Assembly: GCA_022749815.1 (NCBI GenBank)
Contig: JAKIWV010000001.1
Span: forward strand, 186,001-250,000
Reading direction: 5' to 3'
DNA from: Thermoplasmata archaeon
GTDB taxonomy: Archaea > Thermoplasmatota > Thermoplasmata > Lutacidiplasmatales > UBA184
Length of the DNA stretch: 64,000 nt
Shown here: positions 48,311-57,818 of the stretch, one piece after another
How the letters are laid out: each line of letters starts with the position of its first letter
Numbering within the stretch: the stretch's first letter is position 1
Notes under the pieces: generated by a model
The model's database searches: none
What the model saw: only the letters and a program-made list of their open reading frames with translations
Told to the model about the DNA's origin: nothing
Made by a program: the position numbers and the translations under genes

Positions 48311-49348
48311 ATGTCTGTCGGACCCTCTGCAGCCGGCCCGGACCCCCCCGACGCTCCCCCCTCGGAGCCCGCCAACCCCTTCCGCCTTATTTTCCGACAT
48401 CGGGTTCGCATCCTCGACTTTCTCTTCCGCAACAGCACGCTGTTCTTCGCCGTCGGGATCCTCGCGATCCTGGGCACGTTCGTGCTCGTGCTCGTCGAGG
48501 GATCGAAGGAGCCCATCCTACGGTACGGCCTGAACTTCGTCGCCGGCAGCACGTGGTCCCCGAATCAAGCGATCTTCGGCGCGCTCCCGTTCATTTTTGG
48601 GACCGTGATGACCTCGGCCCTCGCTCTCGTATTCGCGGTCCCGCTGAGCCTGGGGATCGCGATCTTCCTTTCCGAGCTGGCGCCCAAGTGGATCGCTGAA
48701 CCCCTTGGATACATCGTCGAGCTGTTGGCGGCGGTGCCCTCCGTCGTCTTCGGCCTATGGGGCCTGGCGGTGCTCGTACCGTTCATGCGCGACACCGTAG
48801 ACCCTCCCCTTCGGTCCGTGAACGCAGCCGCCTCCCACGCGATCCACTACCCGATCCCGCTGTTCGCGGGTTCGGTCATCGGCCAGGATGTGTTCACGGC
48901 GAGCGTCATCCTCGCCATCATGATCATCCCGACGATCTCCGCCATTTCCCGAGAGGCGCTGAGAGCGGTACCGGCCGCCCAGCGGGAAGCGGCGCTCAGC
49001 CTCGGGGCGACAAGCTGGGAGGCCACCCGGATATCCGTTTTGAACTACGCCCGGGTCGGCATCGTCGGAGCGATAATCCTCGGCCTCGGACGCGCCGTCG
49101 GGGAGACGATGGCGGTCACGATGACCATCGGGAACTCGGATTCCATCCCGAACTCGTTGTTCGGCCAGGGTCAGACGATCGCGAGCCTGATCGCGAACGA
49201 GTTCTTCAACGACACCCCGGGCAGCCTCTACGTCAGCGCGATCATCGAAGCCGCCCTGGTGCTGTTGATCATCACCCTCGTGATCAACATTGGAGCCCGT
49301 CTCCTGGTGTGGCGACTCGTGAAGGGCGCCGGGGGGCCGGTCGAATGA
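48311..49348 (+). CDS. pstC: Phosphate ABC transporter permease PstC
   Basis: This is a 345-residue membrane protein with about six helices after a proline-rich cytosolic start (residues 1-35). The EAA coupling loop is SREALRAVPAAQREAALSLG, continuing to ATSWEATRISVL. GRAVGETMAVTMTIGN is typical for PstC. It pairs with PstA to form the channel. The stop overlaps the pstA start (ATGA). Confidence 0.93.
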   Translation: MSVGPSAAGPDPPDAPPSEPANPFRLIFRHRVRILDFLFRNSTLFFAVGILAILGTFVLVLVEGSKEPILRYGLNFVAGSTWSPNQAIFGALPFIFGTVMTSALALVFAVPLSLGIAIFLSELAPKWIAEPLGYIVELLAAVPSVVFGLWGLAVLVPFMRDTVDPPLRSVNAAASHAIHYPIPLFAGSVIGQDVFTASVILAIMIIPTISAISREALRAVPAAQREAALSLGATSWEATRISVLNYARVGIVGAIILGLGRAVGETMAVTMTIGNSDSIPNSLFGQGQTIASLIANEFFNDTPGSLYVSAIIEAALVLLIITLVINIGARLLVWRLVKGAGGPVE

Positions 49349-50220
49349 GGTTCGACCGAAATGCCCGCCGGCGCTGGATGAACTGGATCATGAGCGCGCT
49401 AGCGCTCCTCTGCGTGGTGGTGGCGTTGGTCCCTCTCGGCAGCATCATCTATACGGCGGTGACCTTCGGCGGCCACGTTCTGAGCTTCTCCTTCCTCACC
49501 TCGGGCTACCCTCTGGCCTGTTCCCCGACCCCCAGTCAGCCGACGTGTCCCGTCGGGGGCATCGGCCCTGCGATCGAGGGGACCGGGGTCCTCCTCGCGC
49601 TCTCCTCGCTCTTCTCGGTGCCCCCCGGAATCCTCGCCGGTGTCTACCTCTCCGAGTTCGGGCGGGGCCGGCTCGGGAGGTCGGTGAGTTTCTTCACCGA
49701 TGTCATGACGGGCTCCCCCTCGATCGTGGTCGGCATATTCGTCTACACCCTGTTCTTCCTCTTCTTCGGCCCGCGGGGCGTGTTCAGTGCCCTCTCCGGG
49801 GCCGTCGCGCTCGCGATCCTGATGATCCCCATCGTCACCCGCACGACGGAAGAGGCGCTGCGGTTGGTGCCGAATTCCGTTCGAGAAGCGGCGTACGCGC
49901 TGGGCATCCCGCGGTACCGGGCCGTCCTTCACGTGGTGCTCAGTGCGGCCCGCGGCGCGATCCTCACCGGCGTGGTACTGGCCGTGATGCGGGCCGGTGG
50001 CGAGGCGGCTCCCCTGTTGTTGACCGCGCTGGGGAATCCGTTCGGGTTCCAGGGGCTCACCCAACCGTCTGCGTCACTCCCCCCGATCATCTTCAACTTC
50101 GGGACCAGCGCATACTCCAACCAGGTCGCCGTCGCCTGGGGGGCTGCGCTCGTCCTTATCATCATCATGCTCTGCATCAGCCTCACGGTCCGTTTCGCCC
50201 TACGATCCAAGCTCTCGTAG
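49345..50220 (+). CDS. pstA: Phosphate ABC transporter permease PstA
   Basis: This is a 291-residue membrane protein. The coupling loop is [20 protein letters not shown] followed by [12 protein letters not shown], and the later [18 protein letters not shown] matches PstA. A longer extracytosolic loop after the first helix ([20 protein letters not shown]) contains two Cys that may form a disulfide. ATG 49345 overlaps the pstC stop. Confidence 0.93.
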   Translation: MRFDRNARRRWMNWIMSALALLCVVVALVPLGSIIYTAVTFGGHVLSFSFLTSGYPLACSPTPSQPTCPVGGIGPAIEGTGVLLALSSLFSVPPGILAGVYLSEFGRGRLGRSVSFFTDVMTGSPSIVVGIFVYTLFFLFFGPRGVFSALSGAVALAILMIPIVTRTTEEALRLVPNSVREAAYALGIPRYRAVLHVVLSAARGAILTGVVLAVMRAGGEAAPLLLTALGNPFGFQGLTQPSASLPPIIFNFGTSAYSNQVAVAWGAALVLIIIMLCISLTVRFALRSKLS

Positions 50221-50236
50221 GAAGGAGGAGGAAGCG

Positions 50237-51022
50237 ATGGTCGAGGGCGCTTTGTCCCACGAGGACCCACGGCCGACGAAGCTCCGAGTGGACGGCCTCT
50301 CCGCGTTCTACGGGCCCAAGAAGGCGATCTCCAACGTCTCCCTGGATTTTCCCGAGCGCACGGTCACCGCGATCATCGGACCTTCCGGCTGCGGGAAATC
50401 GACCCTCATCCGGTGCCTCAACCGGATGCACGAGGTGTTGCCGGGGACCCGCATTGAGGGGCGCGTCCTGCTCGACGGCGAGGACATCTACGATGGGGAC
50501 CCGGTCTCGGTGCGCCGCCGCATCGGCATGGTTTTCCAGAAACCGAACCCGTTCCCGACGATGTCGGTCTACGACAACGTCGCGGCGGGACTGAAGCTCA
50601 ATGGCATCCGAGACCGGGCCAGGGTCGACGCGGCGGTCATCCGCAGTCTCAAGCAGGCCGCCCTGTGGGACGAGGTCAAAGACGCCATCGACGGTCCCGG
50701 GACCCGGCTCTCCGGCGGGCAGCAGCAACGTCTGTGCATCGCCCGCGCCCTCGCGATAGAGCCGGAAGTCCTCCTCATGGACGAGCCCTGCTCGGCGCTC
50801 GACCCCATCGCAACGGCAAAGATCGAGGACCTGATCTTCGACCTGCGGAAGACCTACACCCTCGTCATCGTGACGCACAATATGCAGCAGGCGGCGCGCG
50901 TCGCGGAGTTTACCGCGTTCATGTACCTCGGCGAGCTCGTCGAGTTCGACCGTACCCAGACGTTGTTCGAGCAGCCGAAACAGAAGCTGACCGAGAACTA
51001 CATCACAGGAAGGTTTGGATAA
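50237..51022 (+). CDS. pstB: Phosphate ABC transporter ATPase PstB
   Basis: This is a 261-residue ABC ATPase. Walker A is GPSGCGKST, the signature [15 protein letters not shown], Walker [15 protein letters not shown], and the family-specific [16 protein letters not shown] and [18 protein letters not shown] are present. It powers PstCA. A strong ribosome binding site, AAGGAGGAGGAAG, precedes the ATG by a few bases. The TAA stop shares its last base with the phoU start. Confidence 0.95.
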   Translation: MVEGALSHEDPRPTKLRVDGLSAFYGPKKAISNVSLDFPERTVTAIIGPSGCGKSTLIRCLNRMHEVLPGTRIEGRVLLDGEDIYDGDPVSVRRRIGMVFQKPNPFPTMSVYDNVAAGLKLNGIRDRARVDAAVIRSLKQAALWDEVKDAIDGPGTRLSGGQQQRLCIARALAIEPEVLLMDEPCSALDPIATAKIEDLIFDLRKTYTLVIVTHNMQQAARVAEFTAFMYLGELVEFDRTQTLFEQPKQKLTENYITGRFG

Positions 51023-51747
51023 TGCCCACAGCCGTCGAACGCAAGGCGCTCTCCGAAGCCCTCGAACGACTGAACGAGAACATGCGGACGATGTCCGAGC
51101 TCAGCGTGCTCGCGATCCGCAAGGCGGTCCAAGCCCTCGAAAAGGGACGGAGTCGCGAAGCCGACGAGGTGTTCACCCTCGACGAGGAGATCTACGGCCT
51201 CAAACAGAAGATAGAACACTCCTGCATCGAGCTGATCGCCCTCTACGCTCCCGTCGCGAGCGACCTGCGGACGGTCACCGCATCGCTCGAGATCACAACG
51301 GACTTGGACCGGATCGGCCGCTACTCGAAGGACATTGCCGAGGCGGCGGAGAAGCTGCGGGGGATGAGCCGCGAGAGTCTCGGCAAGATAGGGAACCTGA
51401 CGCGCATGGCCGACATGACGATCCAGATGATCGAAACCTCGGTCCACGCCTTCGCCCAACGGCAGCTCGATCCGGTCCGCGACATCGTACGCACCGATGA
51501 TGCGATCGATGCGCTGCATGACGAGGTCTTCACGGAGCTCGTCGAGAAGATGACCGACCAATCGGTGTCGCCGCGGGTCGGCGCGCAGTACATCCTCATC
51601 AACCGGTACTTCGAGCGACTGGCCGACCACGCCGTGAACATCGGGCTCGACGTGATCTACATGATCACGGCCCAACGACCGATCAAGGTGAAACGGCAGA
51701 ACGGGGACAGTCGTCCGGCTCCGGCTCCCGCGGCGCCGGTGCCGTAA
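51022..51747 (+). CDS. phoU: PhoU phosphate-signalling protein
   Basis: This is a 241-residue helical protein. The two PhoU repeats are visible with the metal-coordinating E-x-x-x-D-R and related patterns (LEITTDLDRIGRYSKDIAEA and INRYFERLADHAVNIGLDV). PhoU restrains PstSCAB and links phosphate status to regulation. The start codon overlaps pstB by one base. It is the second PhoU-domain protein in the operon, distinct from the AbrB-PhoU fusion at the front. Confidence 0.93.
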   Translation: MPTAVERKALSEALERLNENMRTMSELSVLAIRKAVQALEKGRSREADEVFTLDEEIYGLKQKIEHSCIELIALYAPVASDLRTVTASLEITTDLDRIGRYSKDIAEAAEKLRGMSRESLGKIGNLTRMADMTIQMIETSVHAFAQRQLDPVRDIVRTDDAIDALHDEVFTELVEKMTDQSVSPRVGAQYILINRYFERLADHAVNIGLDVIYMITAQRPIKVKRQNGDSRPAPAPAAPVP

Positions 51748-51772
51748 CCCCCGGCCCGCACGGAGAGGTCGG

Positions 51773-53284
51773 ATGGGTGACTCGGGCCCCGTCCCGGTCC
51801 CCCCGTCCCTTCGCCGGGCTCTCGCCGAAACCGGACCCATCGGGTCCACCACTCGCCAGCTTTCCTCGCGCCTGTCCCAGCCGGAGCCCGAGCTCGCGAC
51901 GCTCCTCGAACGCCTCGCGGAGCACCGGCAAGTGATCCGGATCGGACGGGGTCTCTGGCTGCTCGCTGATTACGCGGAGCTCGACCTGCGGCGGGATTTC
52001 AGAGATCCCGAGGAGTATGTCGAGCGGTTCGCCCGGGAGCATGGGGTCTCGCTCGGGCGCTCCCGCGGCCCCATCACATTCTCCGATAACACCGAGATGC
52101 CGGTCCATCGGTGGTGGCCGTATGTTCAGGGCTACTCCGCGGAGTTCGTCGCCGACGTCCTCGCAGGCTCGGAGTTGCCCCGAAGAGCCACGATCCTGGA
52201 TCCCTTCGCGGGCAGCGGCACCACCCTCGTCGAGGCCCGCCGGGCCGGCCACCGGGCATGGGGCTTCGAGCTCCTGCCGCCCGCCGCGCTTGCCGCCGGT
52301 GTCAAGTTACGCTTCGAGCTGGAACCGGCCCGTCTCGTCCAATCTGGTGCCGGAGCGATACGAGCCGCGCAGCGCCGACGACCGGGCCCGCCCCCATTTC
52401 TCCGAGAGACCGCGCGCCAGTTCATTCCAGCGGTGCTCGGGCGTCTGACCCGGCTTCGGGACGCCCTACCGGCCGGTGGAACGCCGAGCGACGAGGCGCT
52501 CCGGTTGGCCTTCGGCCGGACCTTGATCCCCGTCAGTCGGCTTCGACGATCGCCGTGTCTCGGCTACGGTCGTCGGGACGCGGACGAGTTCCGGGACCCC
52601 TGGACCGAGTTCTTGCGGGCCATCGCGGACATGGCGGAGGACCTCCGCACGTTGCAGAGCGCCCGGTCCGCGTGGGGCCCCCCGGGGCAGGTATGGCAAC
52701 GGGATGCCCGAAGCATCGCACTGCCCCCCGCGTCGGTGGACCTGGCGATCACGAGTCCACCGTACGTGAACGGCATGGATTACGTGAACAACTACAAGCT
52801 CGACCTCGCGTGGCTCGGGTACGCGCAAAGTTACGCGGACCTGCGTCGCCTTCGAGAGTCGATGGTCGCGTGCGATAATTTGGGGCGGGACGCCATTCGT
52901 CCCCATCTCGCGACCGAGGACGTGGAGGATGTGTGGCTCCGCGAGATTCTAGACCAGATCCGGAGCAACGTCGACCGGAAAGGAACCTACCGTCGGGACG
53001 ACGTCCACGGCGTCGTGAAGCGATACTTCTTGGACCTGCGCCCGGTGCTCGCGGCGGTCTATCAGGCGCTGCGCCCCGGCGGCCGATTCCGACTGGTCGT
53101 CGGAGATTCCTTGCTGGCGGGTACGTACGTTCCGGGGGACCTGCTCACCGCGCGTCTCGGTGCCTCGGTGGGGTTCCGGATCGCCTCCGTCGATGTGGCC
53201 CGACGGCGATGGTCGGGGCAGCGCCGAAGTTTCCCGCTTCGGGAGACCATCGTGACCCTGGAACGTCCGCGGTCCGCCGCGTGA
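51773..53284 (+). CDS. DNA methyltransferase (N4/N6-amino type) with N-terminal winged helix
   Basis: This is a 503-residue protein. A winged-helix-like region (residues about 10-85) precedes motif I ILDPFAGSGTTLVEA (about 140) and motif IV ITSPPYVNGMDYVNNYKLDL (about 326), an arrangement with the SAM site before the catalytic site and a long spacer that would hold the target-recognition region. TSPPY favours N4-cytosine or N6-adenine methylation. No restriction endonuclease is adjacent, so it is solitary. Its position in the phosphate operon, 25 bases after phoU and with a GGAGAG before the ATG, is odd; co-expression with the pst genes is implied. An RNA substrate is a lesser possibility. 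Confidence 0.75.
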   Translation: MGDSGPVPVPPSLRRALAETGPIGSTTRQLSSRLSQPEPELATLLERLAEHRQVIRIGRGLWLLADYAELDLRRDFRDPEEYVERFAREHGVSLGRSRGPITFSDNTEMPVHRWWPYVQGYSAEFVADVLAGSELPRRATILDPFAGSGTTLVEARRAGHRAWGFELLPPAALAAGVKLRFELEPARLVQSGAGAIRAAQRRRPGPPPFLRETARQFIPAVLGRLTRLRDALPAGGTPSDEALRLAFGRTLIPVSRLRRSPCLGYGRRDADEFRDPWTEFLRAIADMAEDLRTLQSARSAWGPPGQVWQRDARSIALPPASVDLAITSPPYVNGMDYVNNYKLDLAWLGYAQSYADLRRLRESMVACDNLGRDAIRPHLATEDVEDVWLREILDQIRSNVDRKGTYRRDDVHGVVKRYFLDLRPVLAAVYQALRPGGRFRLVVGDSLLAGTYVPGDLLTARLGASVGFRIASVDVARRRWSGQRRSFPLRETIVTLERPRSAA

Positions 53285-53299
53285 GGGACGGGTCTACGC

Positions 53300-54184
53300 A
53301 TGCCGCTCCCCCAGCCGACCGCCCGCGACGCGACCGCGCTGCGGGCTGAGATCGTTCGTTCGGCCCGACGCGCCGAAAGTGGACTCCGGTCGTGCGCGTA
53401 TCGCACCACCCCGGATCCTGAGACGCTGCACCGGCTTCACCGGGACCTGCGAGAGCTCCGGGTGACCCATCGCCTCCTCGTGCCTGTTCCCGGGAGTCCG
53501 GAAGGAGAGGACGTCACCGACCGGCGCCTGAGCGGGCTGGGGAGACTCGTCGGAGAAGTACGGGACCGAGACGTGGCGATCGATCTGGTGCTACGCTCGC
53601 GGGGCTCGGGGGAGGTCCATCTGCTCCGCGGTCTCCAGACGCGGCTCCGGCATGAGGGGCAGATTGGACGGGAGCTGCTCCGGGCCCAGGCTCGCACCGA
53701 GCTGGAACGCCATCTACTCCAAACGGTGATCCGGGATGTCTCGGGCGCTCAGGTTCCCGCCCCCGCGCGGCTTCGCCGGGAAATGGAAACGACGCTGGCC
53801 CGACATCATGCCGCCGTGCTGCGCGCCTTCCGACGGGCGCTGCGCCAGCCTTCCACTCGTCGCCTCCACCGTCTGCGAATCGCGTTGCGGAACGCACACG
53901 CGCTCCGGACGCTCGTCGGTCGGGTGACCAACCATCCCGTGAACAGGGTCCCGGCCGAACTCGAGAAGCTTCAGAGGGCCTTGGGCCGCTTGCACGATCT
54001 CGACATGGTCACGGACCGGATCGCATCGCTCGCGGCCGGCGCGCCGTTGGAAGAATGGGAGCGGCGGTGGCGGAAGGCACGAAAGGTCGAACGGATCCGA
54101 GTCCTCGCCGGGATGCAGCGGAAGCGAACTCGGAAGTCGCTCCGGTGGCTGGCCCTCGGGGTTCCCTCCACGGTGCGGACGTGA
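53300..54184 (+). CDS. CHAD-domain protein
   Basis: This is a 294-residue, strongly basic helical protein. CHAD-domain patterns appear twice: ETLHRLHRDLRELRVTHRLL in the N-terminal half and RLHRLRIALRNAHALRTLVG plus LEKLQRALGRLHDLDMVTDR in the C-terminal half, with His/Arg patches that in known proteins bind inorganic polyphosphate. It begins 15 bases after the methyltransferase gene and precedes ppx, supporting a polyphosphate role. Confidence 0.87.
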   Translation: MPLPQPTARDATALRAEIVRSARRAESGLRSCAYRTTPDPETLHRLHRDLRELRVTHRLLVPVPGSPEGEDVTDRRLSGLGRLVGEVRDRDVAIDLVLRSRGSGEVHLLRGLQTRLRHEGQIGRELLRAQARTELERHLLQTVIRDVSGAQVPAPARLRREMETTLARHHAAVLRAFRRALRQPSTRRLHRLRIALRNAHALRTLVGRVTNHPVNRVPAELEKLQRALGRLHDLDMVTDRIASLAAGAPLEEWERRWRKARKVERIRVLAGMQRKRTRKSLRWLALGVPSTVRT

Positions 54185-54298
54185 GCGATGCGGGGTCTGC
54201 CCCCTCGGCCGAAAAGGCGATCGCGGTCCTCGGAACGGAGCGCGGGACACTACGCGCAGTACTTAGGTAACGGAGGCGTGCGCACGGCGATTCCCCGA

Positions 54299-55849
54299 AT
54301 GTCCGCGGTCACCGCCGTCCCCACGCCCGAGCTCCGGGGGGGAGAGGTCAGCCAGCTCGCCGTCATCGACCTAGGATCCAATACCGCCCGTCTCTCGATC
54401 TTCGAGGCGACCGGAGAGGGTGGGCTCCGTACGGTCTACGAAGTGAAGGAACTCCCCCGCCTCGGAAAGGGCGTCCGCAAGGATCTCTCCCTCTCTCCCG
54501 CGGCGATCGAGCGCGGCTTGGCCACGCTCGTGCGCTTCTCCCGGCACCTTACCGTCATGGGGAACCCGCCAACCATCGCCGTCGCCACCAGCGCGGTCCG
54601 CGACGCGCCGAACGGCCCGGCGTTCGTCGAACGGATCGCACGACGCACGGGGATCCTGATGCGGGTCATCAGCGGCGAGGAAGAAGCCCGCTTGGGGTAC
54701 CTCGGAGTCGCCTCGAGCTGGGAACTGGACCGCGATCTGACGGCGGACCTGGGGGGCGGGTCGATCCAGTTGGCCTCGACACGGGGCGGCCGTCTCGAAC
54801 GCTCGACGAGCCTGCCCCTCGGGGCGCTCCGTCTCACCCAGGACTTTCTGGACCACGACCCTCCCAAACGGCGAGAGTTGGAGACCCTGCAAGAGTACGT
54901 CCAGGAACGGCTCGCCGCGACCTCGCTCCCTCGCCCCGCGGAAAAACTGCGCGTCTTCGGTGTCGGGGGCACGATCCGCTGCCTCGCCCGAGTCGCCATG
55001 GAGTTGCGGGAGTACCCGGTACAGCGGATCCACGGCTATCCGTTGAACCGGCGGGACCTCGAAGCGCTCCAGGCGATCCTCTTCGAAATGTCGGCGCCCC
55101 AACGCCGGGAAGTTCCGGGCATTAGCGCGGCCCGCGCGGATGTGATCGTAGCGGGGCTCATCGTCGTCCAGGAGCTGCTTCGGCGCATGGGCAAGGAGCA
55201 GCTCCTCGTGACCGGCCACGGCATCCGAGAGGGAGCCGCCGTCGAGCGACTCGCCATACCGGTTCCGGCCTCCCAGGAGGTGCTCGCGTTCCGCTCGGTC
55301 ACGGCCGCCGCTCGGGCCATGGGTTTCTCCCTGGTCCACGGCGAGCAGGTACGCCGGTTGGCCCTCACCCTCTTCGACCGATTGCGCCCAAGGTACGGAT
55401 GGTCCGACGACGACCGACTCGTCCTCTCCGTCGCCTCGTGGATGCACGACGTGGGGACGGTCGTCGACGCTTGGCACCATCCCCAACACTCCGCCTACAT
55501 CATCCGAAACATGGCCAATCTCTCGTTGACGGTCCGCGACGCGGTCCTCGCCTCCTTGGTGGCGTATCTTCATGAGGGCGACGAGTTGCCCGAAGGATGG
55601 GCGAAGACGTGGCGCACCGTCCTCACGCCGGACGACCTGCAGGTGGCCCGGCAACTCGGGACGATGGTGTACTTCTCCGAAACCCTCGAGGGCGCCCGGC
55701 TCAACCTGTCCCTCCCCCGGGGCTCCCAGCGACTCCGGCTGGAACCCCACCGCCACCTCGGCACGACCGTCCCTCCCCGGGCGGTCGAACGCCTCCGCAA
55801 ACCGATCGAGCGAGTCTTCGAGCTCGAGCTGGTGGCCCCGAATGAGTGA
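54299..55849 (+). CDS. ppx: Exopolyphosphatase/GppA-family phosphatase with HD domain
   Basis: This is a 516-residue protein. The Ppx/GppA ASKHA fold shows AVIDLGSNTARLSIFE, ISGEEEARLGYLGV and ADLGGGSIQLAS; the C-terminal third carries an HD-type domain (SWMHDVGTVVDAWHHPQHSA, YLHEGDELPEG). Such enzymes remove phosphate from polyphosphate or pppGpp. I chose ATG 54299, which leaves 20 residues before the fold and lies about 35 bases after a TACTTAGG box; ATG 54188, next to the CHAD stop, would add 37 residues of basic sequence. The last bases overlap the first kinase-like gene by eight bases. Confidence 0.88.
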   Translation: MSAVTAVPTPELRGGEVSQLAVIDLGSNTARLSIFEATGEGGLRTVYEVKELPRLGKGVRKDLSLSPAAIERGLATLVRFSRHLTVMGNPPTIAVATSAVRDAPNGPAFVERIARRTGILMRVISGEEEARLGYLGVASSWELDRDLTADLGGGSIQLASTRGGRLERSTSLPLGALRLTQDFLDHDPPKRRELETLQEYVQERLAATSLPRPAEKLRVFGVGGTIRCLARVAMELREYPVQRIHGYPLNRRDLEALQAILFEMSAPQRREVPGISAARADVIVAGLIVVQELLRRMGKEQLLVTGHGIREGAAVERLAIPVPASQEVLAFRSVTAAARAMGFSLVHGEQVRRLALTLFDRLRPRYGWSDDDRLVLSVASWMHDVGTVVDAWHHPQHSAYIIRNMANLSLTVRDAVLASLVAYLHEGDELPEGWAKTWRTVLTPDDLQVARQLGTMVYFSETLEGARLNLSLPRGSQRLRLEPHRHLGTTVPPRAVERLRKPIERVFELELVAPNE

Positions 55850-56552
55850 CAAGGCCCCGCTCCCGCTCAGCCCCACCGGCTTCGGGTCGCGGGGCCGCCT
55901 TCTGGTCGTCGAGGGACTCGACGGCAGCGGCAAATCCACTCAAGCCCGTCTCCTCGTGAAGTGGCTCCAGTCCCGGGGGTACCGGGTCTTCTTCACGGAG
56001 TGGAATTCGTCCGAACTCGTCTCCGATGTGATCCGCCGCGGGAAGAAGAAAGGCCTGCTGACCCCCACGACCTTCGCCCTGCTCCATGCCACCGACTTCG
56101 CCGATCGCCTCGAACGGCAGATCCTGCCCCCGCTGCGCGCGGGGTACTTCGTCGTATGCGACCGGTATGCCTTCACCGCCTTTGTGCGCGACGCGGCCCG
56201 AGGATGCGACCCCGCCTGGGTCCGGACGATGTACTCCTTCGCGCCGATCCCCGACAAGACGCTCTATTTCCGGGTGCCGGTGCAGATCTCGCTCGACCGG
56301 AAACTCGCCTCCCGGGAGCCGATCTCGTACTACGAGGCCGGCATGGATCTCCACCTCTCCGACGACGTCGTCGAGAGCTACCAGCGGTTCCAGGCGGCCC
56401 TCCGGCGCGGCTACGAGAAGCTGGTCACGACCGACCACCTGGTACCGATCGACGCGGCGAAGCCGGTCGAGCAGGTCCTGGCCCGGGTCCGCACGGAGGT
56501 CAAGCCTCTACTCGCCGGTTTCCCTAAGATGGAGATGCTCGTCCATGGTTAG
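55842..56552 (+). CDS. Thymidylate-kinase-like P-loop kinase 1
   Basis: This is a 236-residue protein. It has a P-loop EGLDGSGKSTQ (about residue 24-34), a DRYAFTAFVRDAARG block comparable to the Tmk DR-Y motif, and a lid-like region (SREPISYYEAGMDLHLSDDV). It belongs with dTMP kinases and similar nucleoside-monophosphate kinases but lacks a reason to be the only Tmk. It overlaps ppx by eight bases and the second kinase-like gene by eight bases, so translation is coupled. A role in linking nucleotide phosphorylation to the polyphosphate system is an inference from the operon. Confidence 0.8.
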   Translation: MSDKAPLPLSPTGFGSRGRLLVVEGLDGSGKSTQARLLVKWLQSRGYRVFFTEWNSSELVSDVIRRGKKKGLLTPTTFALLHATDFADRLERQILPPLRAGYFVVCDRYAFTAFVRDAARGCDPAWVRTMYSFAPIPDKTLYFRVPVQISLDRKLASREPISYYEAGMDLHLSDDVVESYQRFQAALRRGYEKLVTTDHLVPIDAAKPVEQVLARVRTEVKPLLAGFPKMEMLVHG

Positions 56553-57321
56553 CACGTACGGTACCCGGATCCCGAATCTCCCCAAGCGGGAACTTCCCGG
56601 CCACCTGATCGTCGTCGAGGGCGCGGACGGGTCGGGCCGGACGACCGAGGTCGAGCTCCTGCGCGAGTGGCTCGAGATCCAGGGGCATCCCGTGGTGGAC
56701 ACCGGCCTCCGGCGGTCGACGCTCGTGAGCAAGCCGATCGACCGGGCGAAGCGGGGCCATACGCTCGGCGCGACGACGATGGCGCTGTTCTATGCCGCGG
56801 ACTTCGCCGACCAGCTCGAGAACAAGATTCTACCGGCGCTCGCGGCGGGGAGCACGGTGCTCGCCGACCGATACACGTACACGCTCATGGCCCGGGCGAT
56901 TGTCCGGGGCGCCTCGCGGGAGTACGCGCAGCAGCTCTACTCGTTCGCCTTCGAACCCGACCTGATCGTCTTTCTCGACGCCCGCCCCGATATCCTCCTC
57001 CATCGGGCGATCGCGAAGTACGGTTCCCTCGACTACTGGGAGAGCGGAATGGACCTCTCCCTCTCGCGCGACCGATTCGAGAGCTTCTCGGCCTATCAGG
57101 CCCTCCTCAAGAAGGAATTCGACTGGATGGCCCGCACGTATGGATTCCAACGGGTCGACGCGAACCGGACGCCGTTCCAGGTCCATCGCGACGTGAAAGC
57201 GCTCGTGGCCGCGCTCTTCGGGAAGCGGGTCCGGGTCGAGATCGCGGGGGAGATCCCTCCCCACCCGACTCCCGAGGCCGAGGTCTCGGGCCTTGGCGCC
57301 GTGACGACCGGCAACAGTTAG
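56545..57321 (+). CDS. Thymidylate-kinase-like protein 2 (P-loop Lys replaced by Arg)
   Basis: This is a 258-residue paralogue of the preceding protein. Its P-loop is EGADGSGRTTE (about residues 25-35), with Arg in place of the normally essential Lys. The DR-Y block is DRYTYTLMARAIVRG and the lid-like region GSLDYWESGMDLSLSRDR. The shared GMDL segment and PDL/YSFAF blocks show that it arose by duplication. It may be inactive, regulatory, or a heterodimer partner of kinase 1. The stop interlocks with sixA on the other strand (TTAG, 57318-57321). Confidence 0.8.
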   Translation: MVSTYGTRIPNLPKRELPGHLIVVEGADGSGRTTEVELLREWLEIQGHPVVDTGLRRSTLVSKPIDRAKRGHTLGATTMALFYAADFADQLENKILPALAAGSTVLADRYTYTLMARAIVRGASREYAQQLYSFAFEPDLIVFLDARPDILLHRAIAKYGSLDYWESGMDLSLSRDRFESFSAYQALLKKEFDWMARTYGFQRVDANRTPFQVHRDVKALVAALFGKRVRVEIAGEIPPHPTPEAEVSGLGAVTTGNS

Positions 57322-57818
57322 CCGAGCCGCTCGAGCTGTTTCCGGGTGAGCACCCAGTCGATTTCGGCCGCCCCGGGGCGGGGTTCCTTCGGAAACGTGA
57401 TCTGAGCCGCCCCTGCCTTCGAGAACCGGGTGACCGGGACCGACTCGCCGGTCACGGAAAGGCCCACCAGCTCACCCAGGGTCGGTTCGTGCCCGACGAG
57501 CACCAGTCCCCGTTTCCGGGACAGCCGTTGCAATCGCTCGAGCACCGGACCCGGGGCGGCCTCGGGTTCGAGCTCGTCCCACGTCTCCAACGCCGAGGTC
57601 ACCCCCAGCGCCTCCCGGACGATCTCGGCCGTCGTGAGGGCCCGGGTCGCCGGGCTGGTGATAATCTTGTCCACGGTAGGGCGCAGCGTCGCTAGTCCCT
57701 TGGCCGCCCTTCGAGTGGCGCGCATCCCCTCCGGAGACAGCGGGCGCTGCCGGTCGTCCGGCCACCGGGAGGGGTCCCGGCCGGCGGCGGGTCCGTGGCG
57801 GACGATCACGAGTTCCAT
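57318..57818 (-). CDS. sixA: SixA-type histidine phosphatase
   Basis: This is a 166-residue member of the histidine phosphatase superfamily. The RHG motif is LVIVRHGPAAGRDPSRWPDD, RPLSPEGMRATRRAAKGL follows, and the second catalytic His is in LVLVGHEPTLGELVGL. SixA removes phosphate from phosphohistidine in signalling proteins. SixA genes occur near CHAD and ppx genes elsewhere, which supports the polyphosphate connection, although this one is on the opposite strand. I placed the start at ATG 57818; longer frames run over the neighbour HAD gene. Confidence 0.87.
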   Translation of the reverse strand: MELVIVRHGPAAGRDPSRWPDDRQRPLSPEGMRATRRAAKGLATLRPTVDKIITSPATRALTTAEIVREALGVTSALETWDELEPEAAPGPVLERLQRLSRKRGLVLVGHEPTLGELVGLSVTGESVPVTRFSKAGAAQITFPKEPRPGAAEIDWVLTRKQLERLG

